DNA of 64,000 bases from Bacteroidales bacterium (GCA_024401895.1 JAKSKE010000003.1:1-64000); one strand, 5' to 3'. Numbered from the stretch's first letter, positions 37,207 to 45,885 are shown. A program made the numbers and translations. Notes: generated by a model not told the origin, from the letters alone.

Positions 37207-37905
37207 TTATTTTACAATAAATTCAATTGCAACCTGCGCGCAAGCACAACCGAACACTGTAGGAAGATAGGAAATGGTGCCCACCTGGGATTTCTTGTTG
37301 CGGCTTTCCTCGAGAACCACGGCCGCCTCGACAGGCTTCTCTACGGAATAGACGGCAGGGAAGCCGGTCCTTATACCGAGCTTGTGCAGCCTCTTCCGCA
37401 GCATATGCGCCAAAGGGCACTCGCGGGTTCTGGAGATATCGTCTATGCGCACTGCCGTGACATCCATCTTGGCTCCGGCACCCATAGAACTCACCATAGG
37501 AATATGTTCCCTGAGGCAGTACTGAATGAGTGCAATCTTCGGGCTCAGGGTATCTATGGCATCTACCACAAATGTAGGATGCCCAATGCACATATTGTCT
37601 TCGGACACATATTCGTTGAGAGTCTCTATTTGCAAATGAGGATTTATGTCGGTGAGGGTACGGGTGAGCACCTCGGTCTTGAGCAGGCCTACCGTCGAAT
37701 GCCGGGCAGGCAGCTGGCGATTTATATTGGTCTCGCTCACGCAGTCACTGTCTATCAGGACAATATGTCCCACTCCGGCCCTGACCAGCATCTCGGCCGC
37801 CGCCGCACCTACTCCCCCTACACCTACGACAACCACTGTGGCGGCCGAAAGCCTGTCAATGCCATTTTTCCCAAGAAGCAGCTCGGTACGTTCTTTCCAG
37901 TTCAT
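37207..37905 (-). CDS. tcdA: tRNA threonylcarbamoyladenosine dehydratase (ThiF/E1-like)
   Basis: Predicted to cyclise t6A to ct6A at position 37 of ANN-decoding tRNAs using ATP. The 232-residue protein starts MNWKERTELLLGKNGIDRL and has the nucleotide-binding VVVVGVGGVGAAAAEML, the E1-like DSDCVSETNINRQLPA and CPLAHMLRKRLHKLGI. ATG 37905 is chosen on family match; an in-frame start at 37929 adds 8 residues. It heads the operon with the GNAT-like gene and prfA and is divergent from mazG, with overlapping promoter elements. Confidence 0.9.
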   Translation of the reverse strand: MNWKERTELLLGKNGIDRLSAATVVVVGVGGVGAAAAEMLVRAGVGHIVLIDSDCVSETNINRQLPARHSTVGLLKTEVLTRTLTDINPHLQIETLNEYVSEDNMCIGHPTFVVDAIDTLSPKIALIQYCLREHIPMVSSMGAGAKMDVTAVRIDDISRTRECPLAHMLRKRLHKLGIRTGFPAVYSVEKPVEAAVVLEESRNKKSQVGTISYLPTVFGCACAQVAIEFIVK

Positions 37906-37915
37906 AAATAATGCG

Positions 37916-37923
37916 TATTTTTG
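37916..37923 (+). promoter_or_regulatory. -7 element (TATTTTTG) for mazG
   Basis: TATTTTTG, 23 bases before ATG 37947. It lies on the tcdA side of the opposing -7 element at 37927-37934, so the two initiation complexes would collide. Confidence 0.4.
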
Positions 37924-37926
37924 CGA

Positions 37927-37934
37927 CAAATTTA
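37927..37934 (-). promoter_or_regulatory. -7 element (TAAATTTG) for tcdA
   Basis: Minus-strand TAAATTTG, 21 bases before ATG 37905, crossing over the mazG element. Confidence 0.4.
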
Positions 37935-37946
37935 AGATTATTTTCT

Positions 37947-38753
37947 ATGCACAGCAAGGAACAGAAAATCCAGGAATTCTCCCGGCTCCTCGACATAATG
38001 GACGCCCTGCGGGAAAAATGTCCGTGGAATGCCGCCCAAACATACGAGACCCTGAGGCCTCTTACCGAACAGGAAGTGTACGAACTGTCCGACGCCGTTC
38101 TCAAGGCCGACAGCAAAGCCACCTGCAAGGAATTGGGAGACCTGTTCTACCATCTGGTATTTTATGCAAGAATCGCTCAGGAAAGAGGTGAATTCGACGT
38201 TGCCGATTCCATTCACAGTATCTGCGAGAAAATGATATTCCGTCACGCTCACGTTTTCGCACCGGACGGAAGCGTTCTCGAAAACGCCGGAGAGACCACA
38301 GCGAAGCAGATTGCCGACACCTGGGAACTTGTAAAGGCAAAGGAAAAAGACGGAAACAGGCACGTGATGGACGGAATTCCAGAAGCTATGCCCGCCGTAC
38401 TCAAAGCTATCTCTCTGCAGGAAAAGGCCCGCGGTTGCGGCTTCGACTGGGAAGAGAAAGAGCAGGTATGGGACAAAGTGCACGAGGAACTCGGAGAAGT
38501 GGAGGAAGCCTGCGCCCAGAACGATCCCGACCATATGCTGGAAGAATTCGGAGACCTGCTGTTTGCAACTATCAATGCGGCCCGTCTCTACGGCATAGAT
38601 CCCGAGGCCGCACTCCACAGCACCTGCCGCAAATTCCGCAGGCGCTTCACCTATCTCGAAGACAACACCCTGAAGAAGGGTATCCGCCTTACAGACCTTA
38701 CCCTCGCCCAAATGGATGAAATCTGGGACGAGGGCAAGGCGAAAGGATTATAA
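37947..38753 (+). CDS. mazG: nucleoside triphosphate pyrophosphohydrolase
   Basis: House-cleaning NTP pyrophosphohydrolase of 268 residues with two MazG domains. The first has MDALREKCPWNAAQTYETL and TCKELGDLFYHLVFYA. The second has EKARGCGFDWEEKEQVWDKV, HEELGEVEEACAQ and EEFGDLLFATINAARL, with the acidic EExxE and ExxD metal-binding pattern in each. ATG 37947 starts the family-typical N-terminus. A tandem repeat and hairpin terminator lie directly after its stop. Confidence 0.94.
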   Translation: MHSKEQKIQEFSRLLDIMDALREKCPWNAAQTYETLRPLTEQEVYELSDAVLKADSKATCKELGDLFYHLVFYARIAQERGEFDVADSIHSICEKMIFRHAHVFAPDGSVLENAGETTAKQIADTWELVKAKEKDGNRHVMDGIPEAMPAVLKAISLQEKARGCGFDWEEKEQVWDKVHEELGEVEEACAQNDPDHMLEEFGDLLFATINAARLYGIDPEAALHSTCRKFRRRFTYLEDNTLKKGIRLTDLTLAQMDEIWDEGKAKGL

Positions 38754-38805
38754 ACATCGGCTATGGACACTAGTCCTTATAAACATAGGCTATGGACACT
38801 AGTCC
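38748..38805. repeat. 29-base tandem direct repeat between mazG and pta
   Basis: Two abutting 29-base copies (38748-38776 and 38777-38805) differ at one position (C at 38758, A at 38787). The first copy includes the end of mazG with its stop codon. The second runs into the pta stop codon. It looks like a small slippage duplication within a terminator region. Confidence 0.9.
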
Positions 38806-38811
38806 ATAGCC
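38788..38811. terminator. bidirectional hairpin overlapping the pta stop codon
   Basis: GGCTATGGAC (38788-38797) and GTCCATAGCC (38802-38811) form a perfect 10-bp stem with loop ACTA. The pta stop codon (38799-38801, TAG on the minus strand) lies in the loop. There is no clear U tract on either side, so it may act as an RNA-stabilising 3-prime hairpin as much as a terminator. Confidence 0.65.
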
Positions 38812-39800
38812 TGACAGGCGGTTATTGCTATAAGTTTGTATATATCGTCTACGCTGCAACCGCGGCTAAGGTCATTCACGGGTTTCGCAATACCCTGGAG
38901 GATGGGGCCGATAGCTTCTGCTTCACCTAGCCTCTGCACCATCTTATAGCAGATATTTCCAACCTCGAGATTGGGGAACACCAGCACGTCGGCCTTTCCT
39001 GCAATCTCAGAACCGGGGGCCTTCTTGCTGCCAACCGAAGGAACGAGAGCCGCGTCGGCCTGAAGTTCTCCGTCAATCTTGAGTGACGGGTCGAGCTGCT
39101 TTGCAAGAGATGTGGCCTCAACCACCTTATCTATGACCTCGTGCTTTGCAGAACCCTTGGTAGAGAAGGACAGCATTGCAACTTTAGGGTCATCGAAAAG
39201 GGCTACACTCTTTGCGGTCCTGGCCGTGCACACTGCAATCTGAGCAAGCTGGGAAGCATCGGGTGCCGGAGTAACGGCAACGTCTCCAACAACCAGCACA
39301 CCGTCCCGGCCATATTCGGGAGTCTTTGTAATGAGAAGCATCGCTCCGCTCACACAGCTGATTCCGGGAGAGCACTTGATGATTTGAAGCGCAGGACGCA
39401 GGGTCTCTCCGGTAGTGGAAAGAGCACCGCTGATTTGTCCGTCGGCATCGCCGCTCTTAATGATGAGACAACCGAAATACAGAGGATCAAGCACCAGTTT
39501 GGCAGCCTGTTCGGGAGTCATCCCCTTGTTTTTGCGGAGTTCGTAGAGCAGATCGCGGTACTTCGCAGTTTTCTCGCTGGTCTCGGGGTCTATGATGGTT
39601 GCTTTCTCTATATTCTTGAGCCCCAGTGAAGCGGCGTAAGAAAGAATCTTCTGCCGGTTACCTATTAGAATAATGTCGGCAAGGGAGTCGGCCAATGCCA
39701 GGTCTGCCGCTTTTATGGTACGTTCTTCAAATGATTCGGGAAGAACAATGCGCTGCCTGTTCGACTTTGCGCGTTCGATGATGTTTTCTATGAGTGACAT
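38799..39800 (-). CDS. pta: phosphate acetyltransferase
   Basis: Interconverts acetyl-CoA and acetyl phosphate in acetate fermentation, 333 residues. Family text includes RIVLPESFEERTIKAADLAL, VLDPLYFGCLIIKSGDADGQ, GALSTTGETLRPALQIIK, LSFSTKGSAKHE and VFPNLEVGNICYKMVQRL. It lacks the N-terminal extension of long enterobacterial Pta. It lies 21 bases after rsmD in the same direction and is about 5.8 kb from ackA, facing the same way but in a different operon. The last codons form one arm of the hairpin. Confidence 0.96.
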   Translation of the reverse strand: MSLIENIIERAKSNRQRIVLPESFEERTIKAADLALADSLADIILIGNRQKILSYAASLGLKNIEKATIIDPETSEKTAKYRDLLYELRKNKGMTPEQAAKLVLDPLYFGCLIIKSGDADGQISGALSTTGETLRPALQIIKCSPGISCVSGAMLLITKTPEYGRDGVLVVGDVAVTPAPDASQLAQIAVCTARTAKSVALFDDPKVAMLSFSTKGSAKHEVIDKVVEATSLAKQLDPSLKIDGELQADAALVPSVGSKKAPGSEIAGKADVLVFPNLEVGNICYKMVQRLGEAEAIGPILQGIAKPVNDLSRGCSVDDIYKLIAITACQAMD

Positions 39801-39821
39801 AATTGCTGTTGAATTTTTTCG

Positions 39822-40352
39822 TTATTCAAAGAAAGAGAAATGAACCCTGCCGTAAACCTTCTCCTTTTTAAAACGGGGATGGTCTGCAAAGGAATATTCG
39901 TCGGAATGTTCAAGTATGAAATAGCGCTCGGGGTAGAGCAGGCCTTTTTCGAAAATACGGTCGGGAATGGTTTCGATTCCGGGCAGAGCATACGGAGGGT
40001 CGGCAAAGACTATGTCGAATTTCTCGCGGCACAAAGGAATGAAATCAAATACATTGTCCCTTACCATCGTAAGGTTGCGGAGCCCCAGCCTTTCGGCCTC
40101 GGTCTTGATGAACGACGCATTCTCGCGGGACATTTCCACACTGTAAACCCGGGCCGCCCCCCTGGAGGCGAATTCGAATCCAACGGCTCCGGTCCCGGCA
40201 AACAGGTCCAAAACCTTGAGGTCTTCGAATTCGTATTCGTTACCGAGCACATTAAAAAGGCCCTCACGGGCAAAATCCGTGGTGGGCCTTGCTTTATATC
40301 CTGCAGGAGGATTTATGGTCTTGCCCTTGAGGGCTCCCCCGATTATCCTCAT
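39822..40352 (-). CDS. rsmD: 16S rRNA (guanine966-N2)-methyltransferase
   Basis: SAM-dependent rRNA methyltransferase of 176 residues. It starts MRIIGGALKGKTINPP, has the SAM-binding KVLDLFAGTGAVGFEFASRGA, and the catalytic DPPY in IVFADPPYALPGIE. It acts on 16S rRNA during small-subunit assembly. It follows the pilin-like gene by 9 bases and precedes pta by 21 bases in one leftward operon. Confidence 0.95.
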   Translation of the reverse strand: MRIIGGALKGKTINPPAGYKARPTTDFAREGLFNVLGNEYEFEDLKVLDLFAGTGAVGFEFASRGAARVYSVEMSRENASFIKTEAERLGLRNLTMVRDNVFDFIPLCREKFDIVFADPPYALPGIETIPDRIFEKGLLYPERYFILEHSDEYSFADHPRFKKEKVYGRVHFSFFE

Positions 40353-40361
40353 AGGAGACCG

Positions 40362-41048
40362 CTACTCCCAGTTACCTGCGTTATTGTTAGGCGTGTCAAC
40401 AGAGCCGACCTGAAGGCCTTCATACCTGTTCTTGTCGCGGCAGTCTGCCTTAGCGTTGATGATAAGCTGACGGTCGAGACCGCGAAGGAGCTTGTCATAA
40501 GGAGCCTCAGCCTCGAAAAGAGGAACGTTCACACCTGAAACCACCTTAATGACTGCCTGCATTTCGATAGGCTGGCCACCGGAGAAGGGTATGAACTTGA
40601 GAGAGTCGAGAACCAGATTCTCACGGCCGGTGAAAAGGGTATCCTTAACGGGCACGAGTGTCTTTGTAGAGAAATACAGGTCCTTGGCGCCTTCCTGATA
40701 CATTTTGAGGAGATCTTCAACCTTTGCTCCCTTCTTCTTGAGGGCCTCGGTGTGTGCTACTGCTACAGAGTCGTCTCCCGAACCTACCTGCATTATGACC
40801 TCCATCTTGCCTGTATTGTAGAAGTTGATGAGAGAGTCGATGTCGCCGGTATATCTGCCGTTCACACTCTTGAAAGCGACTTCCAATGTGCGGATATCCT
40901 TGAGTCGCTGGATTGCGACACTCTCACGATAAGCCTTCTGCTTGTTGAAGCGTACAGGCTGCATAATAGAGTTGTAGATGAGATAGACAAGTCCGAGGCA
41001 AGCTACGAACAGAATAATCTCCACGATAATCTTAGTACCTTTGTTCAT
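40362..41048 (-). CDS. single-pass membrane protein with pilin-like N-terminus
   Basis: 228 residues, function unknown. One N-terminal membrane helix (about residues 8-27, IIVEIILFVACLGLVYLIY) runs into an amphipathic helix and then RLKDIRTLEVAFKSVNGRYTGDIDSLINFY. This pattern recalls type IV pilin/pseudopilin N-terminal helices followed by the (G)xY-D-L segment. No prepilin peptidase site is obvious before the helix. The C-terminal half has no recognised domain. ATG 41048 gives the helix at the right place and a good promoter upstream. It leads the rsmD-pta operon. Confidence 0.75.
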   Translation of the reverse strand: MNKGTKIIVEIILFVACLGLVYLIYNSIMQPVRFNKQKAYRESVAIQRLKDIRTLEVAFKSVNGRYTGDIDSLINFYNTGKMEVIMQVGSGDDSVAVAHTEALKKKGAKVEDLLKMYQEGAKDLYFSTKTLVPVKDTLFTGRENLVLDSLKFIPFSGGQPIEMQAVIKVVSGVNVPLFEAEAPYDKLLRGLDRQLIINAKADCRDKNRYEGLQVGSVDTPNNNAGNWE

Positions 41049-41080
41049 TATGTGTGTTTTTTGATATTTCCAAAGTCCCA

Positions 41081-41111
41081 CAAAGTTAGCAAATCGATTT
41101 AAATAATGCAA
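41081..41111 (-). promoter_or_regulatory. promoter of the pilin-like gene - rsmD - pta operon
   Basis: On the minus strand TTG (41109-41111), a 20-base spacer and TAACTTTG (41081-41088) fit the consensus. The -7 element ends 32 bases before ATG 41048. Confidence 0.55.
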
Positions 41112-41120
41112 TATTTTTCT

Positions 41121-41128
41121 TAAATTTG
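41121..41128 (+). promoter_or_regulatory. -7 element (TAAATTTG) for nrnA
   Basis: TAAATTTG, 20 bases before ATG 41149. The -33 position lacks a TTG. Confidence 0.4.
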
Positions 41129-41148
41129 CCCTCCGAAAAGGTTAAAGG

Positions 41149-42177
41149 ATGAACTGTCTGCAGCACGATAGCATTTCCCGTTTCAAAGAACTTGTCCACG
41201 CCGCCACAAACGTGGTTGTGGTTTCGCATACGCATCCCGACGGAGATGCCCTGGGCTGTGTTTCGGCAATGTACCATTACCTGAGCTACACCTTAGGGAA
41301 GGAAGCCGCGGTGCTGGTGGAAAGAGACTTGTCCTCCACCCTGGAATTCATCCTCAACGGAGTAAGGAAAACCGACGACATATCTGTGCTCGAAGGCTGC
41401 GACCTTATAATTGCCCTGGACTTCAACTGCCTTTCCCGCACCGCCGAGCAGTTCGAAGACCCTATACGGCAGTGCCGGGCTCCTAAAATTCTCATAGACC
41501 ACCATCTGAATCCCTGCAAAGAGGAATTCGACCTCATATTCAGTGAAACCGCAATTTCCTCGGCTTCCGAACTTCTGTTCTGGATTCTGAAGAAAGTTCA
41601 GGGAGATACCTTGAGAGGGCTTTCCAAGAGAGCGCTTACCGCGCTGATGTGCGGAATGACCACCGACACCAACAATTTCGCCAATTCCGTATGGCCCTCC
41701 ACCCTGGAAATGGCATCCCAGCTGCTGGCCGCAGGTGTCGACAGGGACGACATTATCCGGCGCATCTTCAACTCCTACCGCAGCAACCGGGTCAAAGCCA
41801 TCGGCTATCTGCTGGACAATCATCTTACGATCAGCGGGAGCTATGCCTACATTACGGTCAGCCGGGAGGTCAAGAAAAAGTTCGGAATACGGGAGGGCGA
41901 GCTGGAAGGGCTGGTTAACATTCCGCTTTCAATAAAGAAGGTAAAGGTGAGCATAACCCTGACGGAAGACGACGGATATTACCGCGTCAGCCTCCGGAGC
42001 AAACGCGGGATAAGGGTGAACCGCCTGGCCGCCGCAAGCTTTCACGGCGGAGGGCACGAGCAGGCTTCGGGAGGAAGGCTGTACATTGGGTCCGACATTC
42101 CCTCGAGGGAAGTCCTGCCCGCTTACGTAGAAGAATGCACGGCACGATTCCTGCATTCAGAAAAAGAAAGAATATGA
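41149..42177 (+). CDS. nrnA: NrnA-like oligoribonuclease / pAp phosphatase (DHH family)
   Basis: 342-residue DHH-DHHA1 phosphoesterase predicted to degrade nano-RNAs and pAp. Motif I is VVVSHTHPDGDALGCVSAMY, motif II includes LIIALDFNC, and motif III is ILIDHHLNPCKEEFD. The C-terminal DHHA1 domain has the glycine-rich FHGGGHEQASGGRLY. These metal and substrate residues are all present. Its stop overlaps the next ATG as ATGA, so it heads the operon with the FKBP lipoprotein and MATE genes. Confidence 0.92.
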   Translation: MNCLQHDSISRFKELVHAATNVVVVSHTHPDGDALGCVSAMYHYLSYTLGKEAAVLVERDLSSTLEFILNGVRKTDDISVLEGCDLIIALDFNCLSRTAEQFEDPIRQCRAPKILIDHHLNPCKEEFDLIFSETAISSASELLFWILKKVQGDTLRGLSKRALTALMCGMTTDTNNFANSVWPSTLEMASQLLAAGVDRDDIIRRIFNSYRSNRVKAIGYLLDNHLTISGSYAYITVSREVKKKFGIREGELEGLVNIPLSIKKVKVSITLTEDDGYYRVSLRSKRGIRVNRLAAASFHGGGHEQASGGRLYIGSDIPSREVLPAYVEECTARFLHSEKERI

Positions 42178-43229
42178 AAAGAAAAATTATATTGACGGCG
42201 CTGGCGTTGACGACGGCGGCCCTAATGCTCTCCTGCGCAAAAAAGAGCACAGGCGTGTCGACAAACGAATCGGTCAAAAGGTATCTGGACGCCTGGATAG
42301 ACCTTCAGAAACAAACTCAAAGCGGATATCTCTGGGAAAAGACCCCGCTCGGCAGTTATATCCTTGAAAAAAGCGGTGGAGACGGAATCCCTACCGGAGA
42401 CAGCGACAATATCCCCTTCGCAAGAGTGCATCTTACAATGTTCGACCTGAGCGGAAACGTTGTTTCGAGCTCGACCGAATTCTGGGCCAAGCGGCTGGGA
42501 TACTATAATCAGGGCAACTCGTACGACCCCATTGTAGTCAGGAGGGGCAGCGGAAGTATGGCTCCCGGAATCGACGAAATAATATCTATGATGTCCAGCG
42601 GGCAGAAAGTCAAGCTTCTGATTCCCGGCTGGCTGGTAGCCGATGACAACAATTATCCGCGCTACGCCTCTGCCGACGAATACTACAAGAACTGCACGGG
42701 AACAACTTCCATAATAGAGATTGAACTCGCCGAAGGCATCAAGGACCTCGAGGCATTCCAGCTAAAGCAGATAACCTCGTTCCTGAGCAACAAATACGGC
42801 AAGACCCTGAGTCCGGGAGATTCCTCCGGTATGCACGGCTTCTACTATGTGCAGCTGAAAGCTCCGTCAGACACTTCAGACCTGAACAGCACTTCGTCGG
42901 GAACCGTCAACTATACCGGAATGCTTACCACCTCGAGAGTCTTTGACACAACAATTGAGGACATTGCCAAGGAAAACCACATTTACAACGCGAACTCAGA
43001 ATACAGTCCGGTATCGATAACCTGGGCAGAGAATTATAAAGACATCACTATGGGCGAAAGCTCCACTCCCATTACCGGTTTCCAATTTGCGCTGCACAAG
43101 ATGCGCAAGGGCGAAAAAGGGGTTGCAGTCTTCACCTCCGACCTCGGATACGGCTCTGTGTCTCCGAGCGGAAGAATCCCTCAATATTCCCCGCTTGCTT
43201 TTGAACTGGAAGTTGTCAACGTAAATTAA
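42174..43229 (+). CDS. FKBP-type peptidyl-prolyl isomerase lipoprotein with two FKBP-like domains
   Basis: 351-residue lipoprotein (signal ending TTAALMLSC) predicted to act as a folding catalyst or chaperone in the cell envelope. The C-terminal part (about residues 245-350) is FKBP-like: GTVNYTGMLTTSRVFDTT, ITGFQFALHKMRKGEKGVAV, YSPLAFELEVVNVN. An earlier region (about 75-200) has the same layout in degenerate form: FARVHLTMFDLSGNVVSS, PGIDEIISMMSSGQKVKLLI, TTSIIEIELAEGIKDLE. Two tandem domains are therefore likely, the first perhaps without catalytic function. It overlaps nrnA (ATGA) and MATE (TAATG). Confidence 0.82.
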   Translation: MKRKIILTALALTTAALMLSCAKKSTGVSTNESVKRYLDAWIDLQKQTQSGYLWEKTPLGSYILEKSGGDGIPTGDSDNIPFARVHLTMFDLSGNVVSSSTEFWAKRLGYYNQGNSYDPIVVRRGSGSMAPGIDEIISMMSSGQKVKLLIPGWLVADDNNYPRYASADEYYKNCTGTTSIIEIELAEGIKDLEAFQLKQITSFLSNKYGKTLSPGDSSGMHGFYYVQLKAPSDTSDLNSTSSGTVNYTGMLTTSRVFDTTIEDIAKENHIYNANSEYSPVSITWAENYKDITMGESSTPITGFQFALHKMRKGEKGVAVFTSDLGYGSVSPSGRIPQYSPLAFELEVVNVN

Positions 43230-44623
43230 TGAATTCAACGGTAAGTGTTCCCACCGAGCTTGGAACAGAAAAAATAGGAACCCTGCTAAGAAAGTTCGCA
43301 GTCCCGGGCATCATTGCCCAGACTGCGTCTTCTTTGTACAATATGGTGGACAGCATATTCATAGGCCACATTCCCGACGTGGGTTCGTATGCTATTTCCG
43401 GGCTGGCGGTAACCTTCCCTCTGATGAATTTTTCGGCCGCGCTGGGCACTCTGGTAGGAGTGGGCGGGCTCACAATGGTGTCGGTGCTGCTGGGGCAGAA
43501 GAAGTATGGCGTAGCCAACAACGTACTGTCCAACGTTTTCACACTGAATACCCTGATTGGAATCATTTTCACCATAGTGTCGCTGATTTACCTGGATCCC
43601 ATCCTAAGATTTTTCGGAGCCAGCGACGCCACCCTGCCGTTTGCCAGAGACTATATGGTCATTATCCTGGGAGGAAACGTAATCACTCACCTTTACTTTG
43701 GGCTCAACGGAATCATCCGCGCCAGCGGAAACCCGCGGACGGCTATGGCTCTCACCCTGTTCACAGTAATCTCCAATGCGATTCTGGACCCCATATTCAT
43801 ATTTGCATTCGGGTTGGGAATCAAGGGCGCGGCAATGGCCACCATCCTTTGCCAGCTGATGTCTCTGCTGTACACTCTAAAGTTCTTCTCGAACCCCGAA
43901 CGAGTGCCGCATTTTCCGAAGCACATTCTGCAGGTTGACTGGAAAATAGCAAAATCATCCCTCGCCATTGGCGTAGGGCCGTTCCTTATGAATGCGGCCG
44001 CCTGTCTGGTAGCACTGTTCGTAAACCAGCAGCTTGCAAAATACGGAGGAGACCTGGCAATCGGAGCCTATGGCATAGGCAACCGTATTACCTTTATGTT
44101 CATTATGATTGTAATGGGGCTCACACAGGGAATGCAGCCCATTGTGGGATACAACTACGGAGCCAAGCTGTACACCAGGGTAAGGAAAGTCTTCTACATT
44201 TCCTGTATATGGGCGGTGGCTACAACAATGCTGTGTTTTCTGGTGTCGGAATTCATTCCCTACACCGCAGCCTCTCTGTTCACTCCCGACGAGCACCTTT
44301 GCACACTGGCCGCGAACGGACTGCGCATTATGAATGCCGGCATAGGCCTGGTAGGGTTTGGAATGTGCTGCACCATCCTGTTCCAGAGCATAGGTATGGT
44401 GAAAGTGTCCATATTCCTTTCACTCATACGCCAGCTCATTATTCTGGTTCCTCTGCTGTACTTTCTTCCGATGACAATGGAAGAGAACGGGGTGTGGTTG
44501 AGCTTCCCCCTCTCTGACGCGGCATCGATAATAATCTCGGCAATCTTCGTAGTGCGCCTGTTCACCAAGATGTCGAAACTCGGCGACGGCGAAGACCCTG
44601 CCATTCTGGGATCCAGACTCTGA
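43229..44623 (+). CDS. MATE-family multidrug/cation antiporter
   Basis: Inner-membrane exporter of 464 residues with about 12 membrane helices in two related halves. The first half begins LLRKFAVPGIIAQTASSLYN and contains VGVGGLTMVSVLLGQKKYG. The second begins SSLAIGVGPFLMNAAACLVA and contains QGMQPIVGYNYGAKLYTRVR. These are typical MATE features. Substrate unknown. Its ATG shares a base with the preceding stop (TAATG). It converges on ackA with 13 bases between. Confidence 0.93.
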   Translation: MNSTVSVPTELGTEKIGTLLRKFAVPGIIAQTASSLYNMVDSIFIGHIPDVGSYAISGLAVTFPLMNFSAALGTLVGVGGLTMVSVLLGQKKYGVANNVLSNVFTLNTLIGIIFTIVSLIYLDPILRFFGASDATLPFARDYMVIILGGNVITHLYFGLNGIIRASGNPRTAMALTLFTVISNAILDPIFIFAFGLGIKGAAMATILCQLMSLLYTLKFFSNPERVPHFPKHILQVDWKIAKSSLAIGVGPFLMNAAACLVALFVNQQLAKYGGDLAIGAYGIGNRITFMFIMIVMGLTQGMQPIVGYNYGAKLYTRVRKVFYISCIWAVATTMLCFLVSEFIPYTAASLFTPDEHLCTLAANGLRIMNAGIGLVGFGMCCTILFQSIGMVKVSIFLSLIRQLIILVPLLYFLPMTMEENGVWLSFPLSDAASIIISAIFVVRLFTKMSKLGDGEDPAILGSRL

Positions 44624-44636
44624 GAACCTCCCTTCC

Positions 44637-45857
44637 CTAATCTTCCGTCTCGCAGACGAGACGCATTGTGTCTCTGGCTATTGCAAGTTCCTCATTGGTA
44701 GGAATCATAGCCACTTTGATAGAGGAATCGGGAGCGGATATGATTGTTTCACCACCACCGGAAGCATTGACATTGGCTTCTTCGTCGAGCTTTACGCCAA
44801 GATATGAAAGGTTTTCACAGATTCTGCGACGCAACCTTGCATTGTTCTCGCCTATGCCGGCTGTAAAGACAATGAGGTCAACGCCATTGAGTTCGGCTAC
44901 AAACCCGCCCACATTCTTGATTGTGTCGTACGTTAGTTTCTTCAAGACAATTTTGGCCCTCTTGTCCCCTTCCAGAGCGGCGGCATTCATATCCCGAAGG
45001 TCGGAACTCTTTCCCGACAGGCCCAGGAAACCGCTTTTCTTGTTCATAATCTCGGTCATCTGGTCGGGAGTCAGATTCTCCTTCTTCATTATATAGGGAA
45101 CAATGCTCGCATCTATGTTGCCGCAACGGGTTCCCATTATCATACCTTCGAGAGGGGTGAATCCCATTGTAGTGTCAACGCACTTGCCATCTTTGATTGC
45201 AGTTATGGAACTGCCGTTTCCAAGGTGACAGGTGATGATTTTTGAATTTTCGATATCCAGCCCGGCCAGCTTCGCGCCTCTTCTGGACACGTATTCGTGA
45301 GAAGTTCCGTGAGCTCCGTAACGGCGGATGCGGTACTTCTCGTAGTACTCCCAGGGAAGGGCGTACATATATGCGTAGGGAAGCATTGTCTGATGGAAAG
45401 CTGTGTCGAAGACAACCACCTGCGGAACCTTGGGAAGCACCTGCGAAACGGCGTGGATGCCAAGCAGATTGGAGGGATTGTGCAACGGGGCGAAGTCGCT
45501 GCAGATTTCGATTTTCTTAATTACGTCATCGTTCACCAAGGCACTGCCGGAGAAGAAGTCGGCGCCCTGCACAACACGGTGGCCCACCGCCTCTATATCT
45601 TCAAAGCTCTTCAGGACACCGTGCTCAGGGTCAATGAGAGCGTCCATCACCAGTTTCATTCCCACTTTATGGTCGGGGATGGCGGCACTTATGGTGACCG
45701 GAGTCTTACCGGTAGGTTTATGGGTCAAACTTGAGTCCGGAAGTCCTATTTTTTCTACAAGGCCCTTGGCCATAAGGTCATAAACCTCTTCGTTCTTCAT
45801 ATCCAGCAGCTGATACTTGATAGAAGAACTTCCACAGTTGATTACAAGAATTATCAT
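44637..45857 (-). CDS. ackA: acetate kinase
   Basis: Makes ATP and acetate from acetyl phosphate, 406 residues. The N-terminal phosphate motif is VINCGSSSIKYQLLD, followed by VGHRVVQGADFFSGSALV, RRYGAHGTSHEYVSRRGA, CHLGNGSSITAIKDGKC and FTAGIGENNARLRRRI, all family hallmarks. It partners functionally with pta, which lies about 5.8 kb away in a separate operon. It is preceded by a -7 element and appears monocistronic. Confidence 0.97.
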   Translation of the reverse strand: MIILVINCGSSSIKYQLLDMKNEEVYDLMAKGLVEKIGLPDSSLTHKPTGKTPVTISAAIPDHKVGMKLVMDALIDPEHGVLKSFEDIEAVGHRVVQGADFFSGSALVNDDVIKKIEICSDFAPLHNPSNLLGIHAVSQVLPKVPQVVVFDTAFHQTMLPYAYMYALPWEYYEKYRIRRYGAHGTSHEYVSRRGAKLAGLDIENSKIITCHLGNGSSITAIKDGKCVDTTMGFTPLEGMIMGTRCGNIDASIVPYIMKKENLTPDQMTEIMNKKSGFLGLSGKSSDLRDMNAAALEGDKRAKIVLKKLTYDTIKNVGGFVAELNGVDLIVFTAGIGENNARLRRRICENLSYLGVKLDEEANVNASGGGETIISAPDSSIKVAMIPTNEELAIARDTMRLVCETED

Positions 45858-45885
45858 ATTGAATATTGTTTTCTGTTGAGCCTCG

